A stretch of DNA of 64,000 nucleotides from Rhizobium sp. 18065 (GCF_902706095.1 NZ_CACSJP010000001.1:744001-808000); one strand, 5' to 3'; positions 38,465-48,423 are shown, numbered from the stretch's first letter. Numbers and translations: made by a program. Notes: a model not told the origin generated them from the letters alone.

Positions 38465-39568
38465 TTACGCAAGTGTGACGTCCTTCACCCAGCCATGGCT
38501 GTCGGCGACCGTGCCGCGCTGGATGCCGGTCAGCTGGTTGCGCAGCTTTTCGGTTTCCATGCCGGTGCCGGCATTGCCGATGACAAATTCGCCGCCGGCA
38601 TGGCGGACCGTGCCGATGGCGGCGACCACGGCGGCCGTGCCGCAGGCGAATGCTTCGCGCAGCTTGCCGCTGGTCGCGTCATTCTGCCATTCCTCGAACG
38701 AATAGGGGCGCTCGACGACATTGAGGCCGTTTTCGGTCGCCAGCTTGATGATCGAGGCGCGGGTGATGCCGGGCAGGATCGTGCCTGCGAGCGGCGGGGT
38801 GACCACGCTGCCGTCATTCATCACGAAGAACACGTTCATGCCGCCCAGTTCTTCCACCCAGCGATGCTCGGCGGCATCGAGGAAGACCACCTGGTCGCAG
38901 CCGCGCTTGGTGGCTTCGGCCTGGGCCAGCAGGCTGCCGGCATAGTTGCCGCCGCATTTGGCAGCCCCGGTGCCGCCGGGACCTGCGCGGGTAAAGTCTT
39001 CCGAGACCCACAGCGTCACCGGCTTGCCGCCGCCCTTGAAATAGGGGCCGACCGGCGAGGCGATGACGCAGAAGATATACTGGCGCGACGGGCGCACGCC
39101 GAGGAAGGTCTCGCTGGCAAACATGAACGGGCGCAGATAAAGGCTGCCTTCGCCCTCCGGCACCCATTTGGCGTCGATCTTCACCAGCTCTTCGACGGCC
39201 TTGAGGAACAGTTCCTCCGGTACATCAGGCATCGCCATGCGCGCGGCCGACTTGTTGAAGCGGCGGGCGTTTTCTTCCGGGCGAAACAGGGTGATGCGGC
39301 CGTCGGGCGTGCGATAGGCCTTCATGCCCTCGAAGATTTCCTGGGCATAGTGCAGAACGCTGGCCGCCGGGTCGATCTGGAAGGGCGCGCGCGCCTTGAC
39401 CTCGGCCGAATGCCAGCCCTTGTCGATGTCCCACTGGATCACGGTCATATGGTCGGTAAACAGCGTGCCGAAGCCGAGATTTTCAAACGCCTTCAGCCGC
39501 TCGGCTTCCGCCATCGGATGGGCATTCGGCGTGATCGTGAAGTCGAGCAATGCGGTATCTGTGGTCAT
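38465..39568 (-). CDS. ilvE: Branched-chain amino-acid aminotransferase
   Basis: A 367-aa PLP enzyme that makes and degrades Val, Leu and Ile by exchange with 2-oxoglutarate, in the cytosol. This is the long (BCAT type II) form. The PLP lysine lies in GAAKCGGNYAGSLLAQ. The segment DAAEHRWVEELGGMNVFFV and the substrate-binding SGKLREAFACGTAAVVAAIG are typical. A GGCTCCCC-like purine-poor stretch precedes the ATG, so the ribosome site is weak. It has its own strong terminator. Confidence 0.95.
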   Translation of the reverse strand: MTTDTALLDFTITPNAHPMAEAERLKAFENLGFGTLFTDHMTVIQWDIDKGWHSAEVKARAPFQIDPAASVLHYAQEIFEGMKAYRTPDGRITLFRPEENARRFNKSAARMAMPDVPEELFLKAVEELVKIDAKWVPEGEGSLYLRPFMFASETFLGVRPSRQYIFCVIASPVGPYFKGGGKPVTLWVSEDFTRAGPGGTGAAKCGGNYAGSLLAQAEATKRGCDQVVFLDAAEHRWVEELGGMNVFFVMNDGSVVTPPLAGTILPGITRASIIKLATENGLNVVERPYSFEEWQNDATSGKLREAFACGTAAVVAAIGTVRHAGGEFVIGNAGTGMETEKLRNQLTGIQRGTVADSHGWVKDVTLA

Positions 39569-39723
39569 GGGGAGCCTGTGCTGGATAATTCGACAATGCC
39601 TTTGGCCATGCCCGCATGCTGCGACATGATCCGGAAGCCGTGGTTTGTGCGGTTCCGGGCGGTTTTGTCAACTGAAACCCGCAGGTGCAGCGCAGCAATT
39701 GCGCGCCGATGCCAGCGTGCGGA

Positions 39724-40350
39724 TCATGCGACAAAGGCGGTTAGCAGAAACCAAAGCCCGCAGGCCGCAATCACCCCGCCAAGCCCGCGCACCAGCCGGC
39801 CGGCAAGCAGCGGCTTCAGGCCGTAGCCGATGCCGATGCCCAGCACATGGATGACACCGGTCGAGACGACGAAGCCGACGGTAAATGCCGCGGGATCGGT
39901 GGCGCGCGGCACCAGCACGCCATGCGGAATGCCGTGCAGGACGGCGAAGACCGAGACGAGCACAAGCGCTGCCCATTCCGGCGCCTTCCATTCGACGGCG
40001 ATCACCCCGCCCAGCACCAGCACCGAGACCGCGATCCCGATCTGCACGATCTCGGTCGGCAAGAGGCCGAGCATGCCGAGCACGCCGCCGATGCACATGA
40101 TCAGCGGAAAGGTCGCCGGTAGCGACCACACCGAACGGCCGCCCATCTGCGCGCCCCAGAGCCCGACGGCGAGCATGGCGAGGAAATGATCGGGACCGGC
40201 CAGCGGATGGCCGAAGCCGCTGCCGAAGCCACCGAGCGGCCCGTCCATCACATGCGCTTCGGCCACAGAGGGCAGGGCAAAAAGCAGAATTGCCGGCAGC
40301 AGGCCGGTCAGGACGGAGGGGCATGTCGTGTGTCGATGCGGGCGGTTCAT
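39724..40350 (-). CDS. HupE/UreJ-family metal transporter, copy 1
   Basis: A 208-aa inner-membrane protein. After a signal-like N-terminus ending AEAH, the HupE hallmark HPLAGPDHFLAMLAVGLWGA (about residues 48-67) carries the metal-binding His/Asp. A second His block, FAVLHGIPHGVLVP, lies near 137. About six or seven helices follow. The family imports nickel or cobalt for hydrogenase, urease or cobalamin. It is transcribed divergently from a second copy at 40658, but no hydrogenase or urease genes are in the window. Confidence 0.9.
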   Translation of the reverse strand: MNRPHRHTTCPSVLTGLLPAILLFALPSVAEAHVMDGPLGGFGSGFGHPLAGPDHFLAMLAVGLWGAQMGGRSVWSLPATFPLIMCIGGVLGMLGLLPTEIVQIGIAVSVLVLGGVIAVEWKAPEWAALVLVSVFAVLHGIPHGVLVPRATDPAAFTVGFVVSTGVIHVLGIGIGYGLKPLLAGRLVRGLGGVIAACGLWFLLTAFVA

Positions 40351-40657
40351 GATTGTCTCCGGTCGAAGGCGGGTGGGCGCCTTTACGGTTTTTATCCGCC
40401 CCTTGCTCTACCGTCATCGGCGATTCGGTTATAGTGGTGACGAAGCCACGATGCGCTGCCGCCGCCGTCCCGATTTTGCCTCAAAGCTGCATTTGTGCTG
40501 TGATGGCACCAAGCGATCCGAAGCAAGGCCTGCAAATCGCGGCGCGGTTTTGTGTCCCGAATTGCGTAAAAACAAGAAGATAGATCACTGCAGGTAATTC
40601 TGGTTTCAACCGAAGCGCTTTAATCCACCGTCTTTCCACCGTTTGGAGACCGAATTG
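40351..40657. other. Divergent intergenic region of the two hupE genes, with a dispersed repeat
   Basis: About 307 bp shared by two divergent transporter genes. It holds one copy of a dispersed repeat (40543-40593). No B12 box or cobalamin, nickel or cobalt riboswitch-like structure was recognised. No confident promoter pair was fixed. Confidence 0.5.
40543..40593. repeat. Dispersed rhizobial-type repeat, copy A
   Basis: Shares GCGGTTTTG, a TCC(C/G), AATTGCGTAAAAAC and AGAxAGA(T/G)CA.TG with the copy at 53268-53340. The left arm of the palindrome is degenerate here. Both copies lie in intergenic DNA. Confidence 0.65.
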
Positions 40658-41257
40658 ATGTCGAGCCAAGTTTCTCGCTCCCGCCTGTCCATCCTGGCCA
40701 CAGCCGCCGTCCTTGTTGCCATGCCGGGTCTGGCAGAGGCACATATCCTGACCGGTGAGGCGGGCGGCTTCCTGCATGGTTTCGAACATCCGCTGTCGGG
40801 TCTCGATCATCTGCTCGCCATGTTCTGCGTCGGTCTCTGGGGCGCGCAGATGGGTGGCCGCTCGGTATGGTCGCTGCCGATCGCCTTTCCGCTGATCATG
40901 GTCGTTGGCGGCATCATGGGCATCGCTGGTCTGCCACTGCCGGGCGTCGAAAGCGGCATCGCGCTGTCGATCGTCGTTCTGGGCGCAGCCATCGCTCTGG
41001 TCTGGCGCCCGCCGGAAATTCTCGCCCTGCTGGTCATCGGTGTCTTTGCGGTCTTCCATGGTTATGCCCATGGTGCGGAATTGCCCAACGCTACCGATCC
41101 GGCCGATTATGCCATCGGCTTCGTCGTCGCCACCGGCCTGATCCATCTGGCCGGCATCGCCGTCGGTCTCGGTTTCCAGCGCCTGCGCGAAGGCAATCTG
41201 TCGCGCGCGCTCGGCGGGCTGATCGGCATTGGCGGCCTGTATTTCCTCGTCGCCTGA
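40658..41257 (+). CDS. HupE/UreJ-family metal transporter, copy 2
   Basis: A 199-aa paralog of the product of 39724-40350. It has a cleavable or anchor signal ending LAEAH. HPLSGLDHLLAMFCVGLWGA and the shared QMGGRSVWSLP follow, then a second block FAVFHGYAHGAELPN. About six helices. The ATG at 40658 follows GGAG at 40645-40648; a TTG at 40643 overlaps that site. The next two genes follow closely (20-bp gap, then overlap), so this is probably a three-gene operon with a membrane protein and a DUF1007 protein. Confidence 0.9.
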   Translation: MSSQVSRSRLSILATAAVLVAMPGLAEAHILTGEAGGFLHGFEHPLSGLDHLLAMFCVGLWGAQMGGRSVWSLPIAFPLIMVVGGIMGIAGLPLPGVESGIALSIVVLGAAIALVWRPPEILALLVIGVFAVFHGYAHGAELPNATDPADYAIGFVVATGLIHLAGIAVGLGFQRLREGNLSRALGGLIGIGGLYFLVA

Positions 41258-41277
41258 TGCGGTTCGCCCGGATGTGA

Positions 41278-42015
41278 ATGGCGCAAATGGGGCAGATTTT
41301 ACAGATGGCGCAAAAATCGGGCTGGGTGCTGCTGGCTGTCGGCGGTGCCTGCCTGCTGGTGTCGCTGGCGCTCGATCTTGCCGCCGGCCGCAGCTGGCTT
41401 CTGGCCGGACTGTGCACGGCTGAACATCTGCTGCCGCTGCTCGGGCTCGGCCTGCTGATCGGCCAGCTGCCTCGCCGGACCAGATCGGCGGCTGTCCTGC
41501 TGCTGGTCGCCGGTGCCTTGTTCGGGCTGGTCTTTCGCGAACACGTCTATCTGTTGATTGCGCCGATCCCCGGGGCTGCAGCCAATCTGTTCCTGACCGG
41601 ACCGCTGGCCTGCGTGCTGACCGGATTGGCATTGGTTCTGCCACGCCCGGCACGGCCGCATCTGGCTTTGCCGCTGATCCCTGTTGTGGCCGCCGCCATC
41701 GCGATCGCGACGCGACTTGGCGACCCGGTTCTCTCCGCGCCGCATTATCTGCCGGCAGCGCTCCTGGCGCAGCTCTGGTTCATCGCCGCCATCGCGTTTC
41801 CTGTTGCGCGGTTCGACCCGCCATGGCTGACAATCGGCAGTCGCATCGTCGCCAGCTGGATGATCGCCATCGGCCTGCTCTATGGCGGCGCCTATCTGGC
41901 TGCCAAGGACAAGAGCCTGACGCCGCCACCCTTTGCCGTGCTGCAAGGCGAGGGTGCTCTTGCCGGATTTGAGCCGGTTCTGCCGGCGCTCGACAAGGCG
42001 GGAGGCACCCCGTGA
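41278..42015 (+). CDS. Membrane protein, degenerate HupE-like
   Basis: A 245-aa inner-membrane protein with about six to seven helices and a non-membrane tail of about 30 residues. Its segment AEHLLPLLGLGLLIGQL matches the position and spacing of the HupE core DHLLAMFCVGLWGAQ encoded next door, but the leading His-Pro and the Asp are missing. A second Ala-rich region (LPAALLAQLWFIAAIAF) follows. It lies 20 bp after copy 2 and overlaps the next gene by GTGA. A third, diverged HupE-family member is a fair reading, though not proved. Confidence 0.7.
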   Translation: MAQMGQILQMAQKSGWVLLAVGGACLLVSLALDLAAGRSWLLAGLCTAEHLLPLLGLGLLIGQLPRRTRSAAVLLLVAGALFGLVFREHVYLLIAPIPGAAANLFLTGPLACVLTGLALVLPRPARPHLALPLIPVVAAAIAIATRLGDPVLSAPHYLPAALLAQLWFIAAIAFPVARFDPPWLTIGSRIVASWMIAIGLLYGGAYLAAKDKSLTPPPFAVLQGEGALAGFEPVLPALDKAGGTP

Positions 42016-42668
42016 TACGCAACATCAAAGGTAACGTGAAAGGCACTATGGGGCCTGGAATGAAACGTCCGGTGAAACATCGCGCTGTCGCGGGTTTGTT
42101 GTTCGCAACCGCGAGTGTTTTTTGCGCAGCACCGGCATTGGCCCATCCGGACATGGCGGTCACGGCGCGTGTGCTGTTCGACATCCGCGCCGGCCGGCTG
42201 ACCGGCATCGCGCAATTGCTCGCCTTCGATGCGACGACCAGCGCAAGGCTTCTCTCCCGCGTCGATACCGATCGCGACGGCGCGCTGGATCCGCAGGTGG
42301 CGCAAGCGCTGGCCAACGAGATAACGACCAGCCTGGAGGCGCGTGGCTTCTTCACCGAAATACATCTCGCGGGCAGGCCCGTGGCGCTCGCCGCACCCAT
42401 CGCCACTGATGCAAGGTTGGAGGGCGGGCATCTCGTGCTGAGCATGGCCTTTGCCATTCCCGGCACGGCGACGCTGCAGGATGGCGCGCGGCTGGAGCTG
42501 ATGCTGCGCGACCGCGACCTGACGCTCGCCTTTCGCTTCGCGTCGGATCAGCCGCTGATTGTGCGCGGCGATCAAGGGCATTGCACCACGGCGATCGCGC
42601 CGAAGCCGGATGCGGCCTATTTCGGCGGCCTGGTCACGCCGGATGTGGCCGTTCTGATTTGCCGTTGA
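42012..42668 (+). CDS. DUF1007-family periplasmic protein
   Basis: A 218-aa protein with an N-terminal signal ending PALAH. The mature part matches DUF1007: HPDMAVTARVLFDIRAGRL, the acidic loop VDTDRDGALDPQ (Ca/metal EF-hand-like), and LEARGFFTEI. DUF1007 genes are known neighbours of nickel/cobalt transporters. The GTG at 42012 overlaps the previous stop and is preceded by GGGAGG; an ATG at 42060 would give a more normal signal peptide. It probably handles metal in the periplasm for the HupE-type permeases upstream. Confidence 0.82.
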   Translation: MIRNIKGNVKGTMGPGMKRPVKHRAVAGLLFATASVFCAAPALAHPDMAVTARVLFDIRAGRLTGIAQLLAFDATTSARLLSRVDTDRDGALDPQVAQALANEITTSLEARGFFTEIHLAGRPVALAAPIATDARLEGGHLVLSMAFAIPGTATLQDGARLELMLRDRDLTLAFRFASDQPLIVRGDQGHCTTAIAPKPDAAYFGGLVTPDVAVLICR

Positions 42669-42672
42669 GATC

Positions 42673-43554
42673 TCAGCAGAAAATTGCCCGGTCCGCCTCG
42701 ACTGCTTCCTGCAGGAACTGCACCACAGCGCGCACGCGCGCCAGGTCACGCGCGCTTTCGTGATAGGTGGTCCAGTAGGCGCGTTTCAGGCTGATCTCCG
42801 GCAGCACCCGGATGAGCGTGTCATGCTGGCGGGCGATATAGCTGTGCAGAATGCAGATCCCCGCACCGGCCAGCACCGCCTCGGTCTGGCCGATCGCTGA
42901 CGAGATCTCGAAGCCGGCATTCCAGTCGCGCATCACTTCGCCGGTAAAGTTCAGCGATTGGGTAAAGATCAGGTCCTCGACATAGCCGATGCGCCGATGG
43001 TGTTTCAGGTCTTCGGTCGTCTGCGGCAGGCCGTGGACCGCCACATAGCTGCGGCTGGCATAAAGCCCCAGCGTATAATCGGTGAGATGCCCGGATACCA
43101 GCCGGCCCTGGTTCGGTCGCTCTAGAGTGACCGCAATGTCCGCCTCGCGCTGCGACAGCGAAAACGACCGCGGCACCGGCACCAGCTGGATCTTCAGTTC
43201 GGGATGCTGCTCGATCAGCTTGCCCAGTCGCGACGCCAGGAAAAACACGCCGAAACCGTCCGGCGCCCCGATCCGCACCGTGCCGGCGACACGGGCATCC
43301 GTGCGCCCAAGCCGCGCCTGCACCTCCAGCATCTCGGTTTCCATGCGCTCGGCGGAGGCGAGAAATGCCTCGCCCTCGGCGGTCATTTCGCAGCCATTGG
43401 TGCGGCGGATGAACAGCCGCGTCTTCAAGGCTTCCTCGAGCGACGTCAGCCGGCGCGACAGGGTCGCATGGTTCAGGCCAAGCCGGCGGGATGCCGCCAG
43501 GATCTGGCCGGTGCGCGCCACCGCGAGAAATATCCGCACATCATCCCAGTTCAT
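42673..43554 (-). CDS. LysR-family transcriptional regulator
   Basis: A 293-aa regulator with helix-turn-helix near residues 5-60 (ILAASRRLGLNHATLSRRLT) and effector domain from about 90. It lies 3 bp after the ABM gene on the same strand, so the two share a transcript. The effector loop TVRIGAPDGFGVFFLASRLG is typical of regulators of aromatic or quinone metabolism operons. No target can be named. Confidence 0.88.
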   Translation of the reverse strand: MNWDDVRIFLAVARTGQILAASRRLGLNHATLSRRLTSLEEALKTRLFIRRTNGCEMTAEGEAFLASAERMETEMLEVQARLGRTDARVAGTVRIGAPDGFGVFFLASRLGKLIEQHPELKIQLVPVPRSFSLSQREADIAVTLERPNQGRLVSGHLTDYTLGLYASRSYVAVHGLPQTTEDLKHHRRIGYVEDLIFTQSLNFTGEVMRDWNAGFEISSAIGQTEAVLAGAGICILHSYIARQHDTLIRVLPEISLKRAYWTTYHESARDLARVRAVVQFLQEAVEADRAIFC

Positions 43555-43557
43555 CGC

Positions 43558-43884
43558 CTAGCCCATCTTGGTGCGCAGGAGCACCGGGTCAACCTCGACA
43601 AGGCGCAGCGCCTTGACCATTCCGGATGTCAGGCTCTTGTATTTGAGAAAATGCGGCGTTTGCAGATGTGCCTCGTAGTCCTTTTGACTGGCATAGACTT
43701 CGAGGATGCGGATCTGCGCCGGGTCATCCCTGAGAGCGACCGCATTCAGCATCAGCACGCCCGGTTCCATGGCTACGGAAGCCTCGATCTCCTCGGCAAG
43801 CAGCGGGCGATAGGCCTCCAGCTGGTCCGCTTCGATCTCCAGTTCGGCCATTCTGACGATTGGGGCAGGGTGCGCTTCGATCAT
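43558..43884 (-). CDS. ABM-family (YgiN-like) monooxygenase
   Basis: A 108-aa ferredoxin-like fold protein of the antibiotic-biosynthesis monooxygenase family. RMAELEIEADQLEAYRPLLA, then EPGVLMLNAVALRDDPAQIR and YASQKDYEAHLQTPHFLKYK, give the typical beta-alpha-beta-beta pattern and the conserved His near residue 77. Such proteins oxidise quinols or similar phenols without cofactor, often as dimers. It precedes a LysR gene by 3 bp, which may control it. Confidence 0.85.
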   Translation of the reverse strand: MIEAHPAPIVRMAELEIEADQLEAYRPLLAEEIEASVAMEPGVLMLNAVALRDDPAQIRILEVYASQKDYEAHLQTPHFLKYKSLTSGMVKALRLVEVDPVLLRTKMG

Positions 43885-44038
43885 GTCACGGTTCCGGCAA
43901 TCAATGTGCTTGCGTCAATTTTTGCACAACAGACGCCAGTTTCATAGCGTCGACGTGTTGAATTTGAAGCGCCTGTCGCCGATCGGGGATGTCAAATTCT
44001 CCCCCATAGAATGCCGCTTGACGCTTCTGAACGTCATA

Positions 44039-44500
44039 TCACCGCCCTGGACCCGACAAATCGGGGTCCAGCCCGAGAAGCGCCATACGGGTTTCGAAAC
44101 CGTCGGCGATGTCCGACAGCCGGATGGTCGCAAAGCGCGAAAGCAGCAATTCTTCCGCCGCGCGCCTGGCATCCTCCAGCGCTTCGTTGACCGCGATCTC
44201 GACCAGACAACCGGCATGGTCGGAGGAGGAAACGAGACAGAACAGGTCCGGCCGCTCCAGCGCATCATAGACGTCGAGCAAGGTAATGTCGTTGAGTGCT
44301 CTGGTCAGCCGCCAGCCGCCGCCATGGCCCTTTTCCGACTGCACGTATCCGCGCTCGCGCAGGCCCGCCATCGTCCGGCGCACGACGACGGGATTGGTGT
44401 TGAGCATCTTGGCGATCATCTCCGATGTCATGCTGTCGGCATGGCGGTCGAGATGGATCAGCACATGCAGCATGCGCGACAGCCGTGTGTCACCTCGCAT
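44039..44500 (-). CDS. Rrf2-family regulator
   Basis: A 153-aa winged-helix regulator of the Rrf2 family. The recognition region EMIAKMLNTNPVVVRRTMAG and wing EKGHGGGWRLTRAL are clear. Only two cysteines (C88 and C98) lie in the loop where Fe-S Rrf2 proteins carry three, so it may sense redox by a disulfide. It is divergent from a GliT-like oxidoreductase gene at 44644 and both share a palindromic operator region. Confidence 0.88.
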   Translation of the reverse strand: MRGDTRLSRMLHVLIHLDRHADSMTSEMIAKMLNTNPVVVRRTMAGLRERGYVQSEKGHGGGWRLTRALNDITLLDVYDALERPDLFCLVSSSDHAGCLVEIAVNEALEDARRAAEELLLSRFATIRLSDIADGFETRMALLGLDPDLSGPGR

Positions 44501-44573
44501 CGGTCTATCCTCCTGGGCCCTGGATGTATCAGTTAGCGCAAAGCACCTTATGCAACAAGCGGAGTTACATCAC

Positions 44574-44615
44574 TTGACCGCAAGCACTTCCGTAACTTAT
44601 GAAAGTACGTAACTT
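44574..44615 (+). promoter_or_regulatory. Promoter and operator of the oxidoreductase gene
   Basis: TTGACC (44574-44579), a 17-bp spacer and TTATGA (44597-44602) form a promoter. CGTAACTT repeats at 44591-44598 and 44608-44615, over the -10. A 13-bp palindrome AAGTACGTAACTT lies at 44603-44615. The adjacent Rrf2 regulator is the obvious ligand. Confidence 0.55.
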
Positions 44616-44643
44616 GAAAAGATACGTGAACAGGAGTTCAATC

Positions 44644-45549
44644 ATGAAATTCGATGCTATTGTCGTCGGCGGAAGCTTTGCCGGCCTGTCCGCTGCCATG
44701 CAGCTCGTGCGCGCCCGAAAAAATGTGCTGATGGTCGACGCCGGTCGTCCGCGCAATCGCTTCGCCGCGACCGCGCATGGCTTTCTCGGCCAGGACAATC
44801 GCCGCCCGGCCGACATTCGCGCCGACGCACTGGCCCAGCTTGCCCGTTACCCGACATTCACCCTTTGGCAGGACGAGGCGCTGAAGGTCGAGCGCCGCAT
44901 CGGCGGTTTCCGTCTCGTACTGGCCGAACATGAGGTCGCCGAAAGCACGGTCATGATCCTTGCGCTCGGCGTCGAGGACACGCTGCCGGCAATCCCGGGC
45001 CTTGCCGAACGCTGGGGCCGTACAGTCCTGCATTGCCCTTACTGCCATGGCTTCGAGATCGGTGGCGGCCCGATCGGCATCCTTGCCTCGTCGCCGCTTG
45101 CCGCGCACCAGGGCGGGCTTCTGCCGGACTGGGGCAAGACCACCATGTTTGTCGAGTCGGGCGTGACCTTTGATGAGGAGCACGTGGCGATGCTTCTGGC
45201 CCGCGGCGTTAAGATGGAAAACGAACGTGTCGTCGAACTGCTGGGCGAGGGGTATGGGCTCCGTGGTGTGCGCCTTGCTGACGGACGCATGGTCGAGGTC
45301 CATGCCCTGTTTGCCCAGTCAAGGGTTGCCATTGCCTCGCCACTTGCCGACCAGCTTGGGCTTGAGTTGGATGAAGGACCGCAGGGTTTCCACATCAAGG
45401 CCGAGATGGGCCGCACCAGCGTGCCCGGCGTCTTTGCCGCCGGTGATGCGGCGAGCCCGATGCACAACGCCACCCTTGCCAGCGCCGCCGGTGTCATGGC
45501 TGGCATATCGGCCCATCGGGCGCTGATCGAGGCGGCCTTGTGGGGGTGA
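44644..45549 (+). CDS. Thioredoxin-reductase-fold dithiol oxidoreductase (GliT-like)
   Basis: A 301-aa FAD enzyme with the class II thioredoxin-reductase fold. FAD motif VVGGSFAGLSAAM is near residue 6; the redox pair is in HCPYCHGFEIGG (C131 and C134). Canonical TrxB has CATC here; CPYCHG recalls GliT/DepH dithiol oxidases. The C-terminal FAD block VFAAGDAASPMHNATLAS is intact. The NADPH GxGxxA region is weak (GPIGILASSPLA), as in GliT-like oxidases. AGGAG at 44632-44636 sets the start. The upstream operator suggests Rrf2 control; substrate unknown. Confidence 0.85.
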   Translation: MKFDAIVVGGSFAGLSAAMQLVRARKNVLMVDAGRPRNRFAATAHGFLGQDNRRPADIRADALAQLARYPTFTLWQDEALKVERRIGGFRLVLAEHEVAESTVMILALGVEDTLPAIPGLAERWGRTVLHCPYCHGFEIGGGPIGILASSPLAAHQGGLLPDWGKTTMFVESGVTFDEEHVAMLLARGVKMENERVVELLGEGYGLRGVRLADGRMVEVHALFAQSRVAIASPLADQLGLELDEGPQGFHIKAEMGRTSVPGVFAAGDAASPMHNATLASAAGVMAGISAHRALIEAALWG

Positions 45550-45564
45550 TAGGACAGGAGCTAC

Positions 45565-45615
45565 GATTTACGCACAACGGGTGCGTAAATCATCGCGTTG
45601 ATTTGTCAAAATCAA
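45565..45615 (+). promoter_or_regulatory. Two inverted repeats before mmsA
   Basis: GATTTACGCAC (45565-45575) and GTGCGTAAATC (45581-45591) form an 11-bp perfect inverted repeat around AACGG. TTGATT (45599-45604) and AATCAA (45610-45615) form a second. They sit 38-90 bp before mmsA and 15 bp after the previous stop. The first could also act as a terminator hairpin, though it lacks a T-run. Confidence 0.5.
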
Positions 45616-45652
45616 AGCGCATACTGCCTCCATAACAATCAGGAGGACACCC

Positions 45653-47149
<1,497 letters not shown>

Positions 47150-47173
47150 CTGCGGCGATCCAGCCAGGAACCT

Positions 47174-47210
47174 GAAAAGGGGCGGGGAGTATTCCTCGCC
47201 CCCTTTTCTT
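47174..47210 (+). terminator. Intrinsic terminator after mmsA
   Basis: A stem formed by GAAAAGGGGCGGGGA (47174-47188) with TCCTCGCCCCCTTTTC (47193-47208), one bulge, ending in a T-rich tail. Confidence 0.75.
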
Positions 47211-47349
47211 GTCGGCAATAGGAGACTGCATCACGCGGGCGGTGTCATCGCGCACTTGAGAATGTGTTGTCGCCGTGGTTTGAACGGCGGTGGGCGGGCC
47301 GGTCGGGGGACCGGTGGCGCCTGGACCAGGATCATTTGAGGGACATTTC

Positions 47350-48423
47350 ATGCAACAAGCAGTCTTCGGACGGGCAGCCAACCTGAAGCGTGGCGATTTC
47401 CGCGGCAGCGCCGGCGAGTATTTCGGTATCTGGATCGTCAACGTTCTTCTGACGATCGTCACTCTCGGCATCTATTCGGCCTGGGCCAAGGTCCGCCGCA
47501 ATCGCTATTTCTACGGCAACAGCTATGTCGACGACCATTCGTTCGAATATCACGCCCGTGGCCTGCAGATCTTCATCGGCCGCTCCATCGTCTTCGCCTA
47601 TATCATCCTCTACAATATCGTCCTGACATTCATGCCGTTCGTCGGCATCGCGCTCGGCGTGCTGATGCTTCTGCTTCTGCCCTGGATCGTCATGCGCAGC
47701 CTGCGCTTCAATGCGCGGGTCACCAGCTATCGCAACATTCGCTTCGATTTTACCGGCAAGACCTGGGGCGCCTTCGTCGCCATCATCATCGGTGGTGTCG
47801 TCGCGCTGTTTTCGCTGGGCATTCTGGCGCCCTTCGCCAGCCGCTGGCTCTACCGCTACATCTTCAACAACCTGCGTTATGGCGATCGTCCCTTTGCCGC
47901 CGATCCGAAGATCGGCAGCCTTTACCGTGTCTGGCTTCCGGCTTTCCTGATCATGCTTGTCGGCATGGCACTCGGCACCGGCCTCGGCCTGCTCGCCTAT
48001 TTCGCAACGTCTGACGGCGCCTCCTTCGGTATGGACGATGAACCTGCACTCCAGATCGTGATGGCGATCTATGGCGCGGTGATCCCCGCCTTCCTGCTGA
48101 TCGGCGTCGCCGCGATCTTCTACCGCGTCGGCGTGCGCAATGTCGTGATGAACGCGACGACGCTCGACACCCGCCACCAGCTGTTTTCCGATCTCGGCCG
48201 GCTGCGTTATTTCTGGATCCTGGTGTCGAACTTGATCGTCTCGGTCGTGACCCTCGGCCTGATGCGACCATGGGCCGCCGTTCGCGAACATCGCTATGTC
48301 GTCACCCATTCGGGCATTGTCGTCGATGGAGAACTGGGCGAGGTTGTCTCCTCCATCCAGCAGTCCGGTTCTGCCGTGACCGCGGAATATCTCGATCTCG
48401 AAGGCTTCGATTTTGGCTTCTGA
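47350..48423 (+). CDS. DUF898 (YjgN-like) membrane protein
   Basis: A 357-aa inner-membrane protein with about six helices. The start block FGIWIVNVLLTIVTLGIYSA followed by WAKVRRNRYFYGNS, and its repeat FWILVSNLIVSVVTLGLMRP then WAAVREHRYV near 315, define DUF898. The start at 47350 follows GAGGG at about 9 nt; an earlier GTG gives 20 low-complexity residues. The stop overlaps the start of an M48 peptidase gene by 11 nt. Function unknown; the pairing with M48 recurs in proteobacteria, as I recall. Confidence 0.88.
   Translation: MQQAVFGRAANLKRGDFRGSAGEYFGIWIVNVLLTIVTLGIYSAWAKVRRNRYFYGNSYVDDHSFEYHARGLQIFIGRSIVFAYIILYNIVLTFMPFVGIALGVLMLLLLPWIVMRSLRFNARVTSYRNIRFDFTGKTWGAFVAIIIGGVVALFSLGILAPFASRWLYRYIFNNLRYGDRPFAADPKIGSLYRVWLPAFLIMLVGMALGTGLGLLAYFATSDGASFGMDDEPALQIVMAIYGAVIPAFLLIGVAAIFYRVGVRNVVMNATTLDTRHQLFSDLGRLRYFWILVSNLIVSVVTLGLMRPWAAVREHRYVVTHSGIVVDGELGEVVSSIQQSGSAVTAEYLDLEGFDFGF

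Noticed and set aside
40351..40657. Cobalamin riboswitch in front of the hupE genes
   Set aside because: Expected for some HupE-type cobalt transporters, but no B12 box or matching fold could be seen on either strand.
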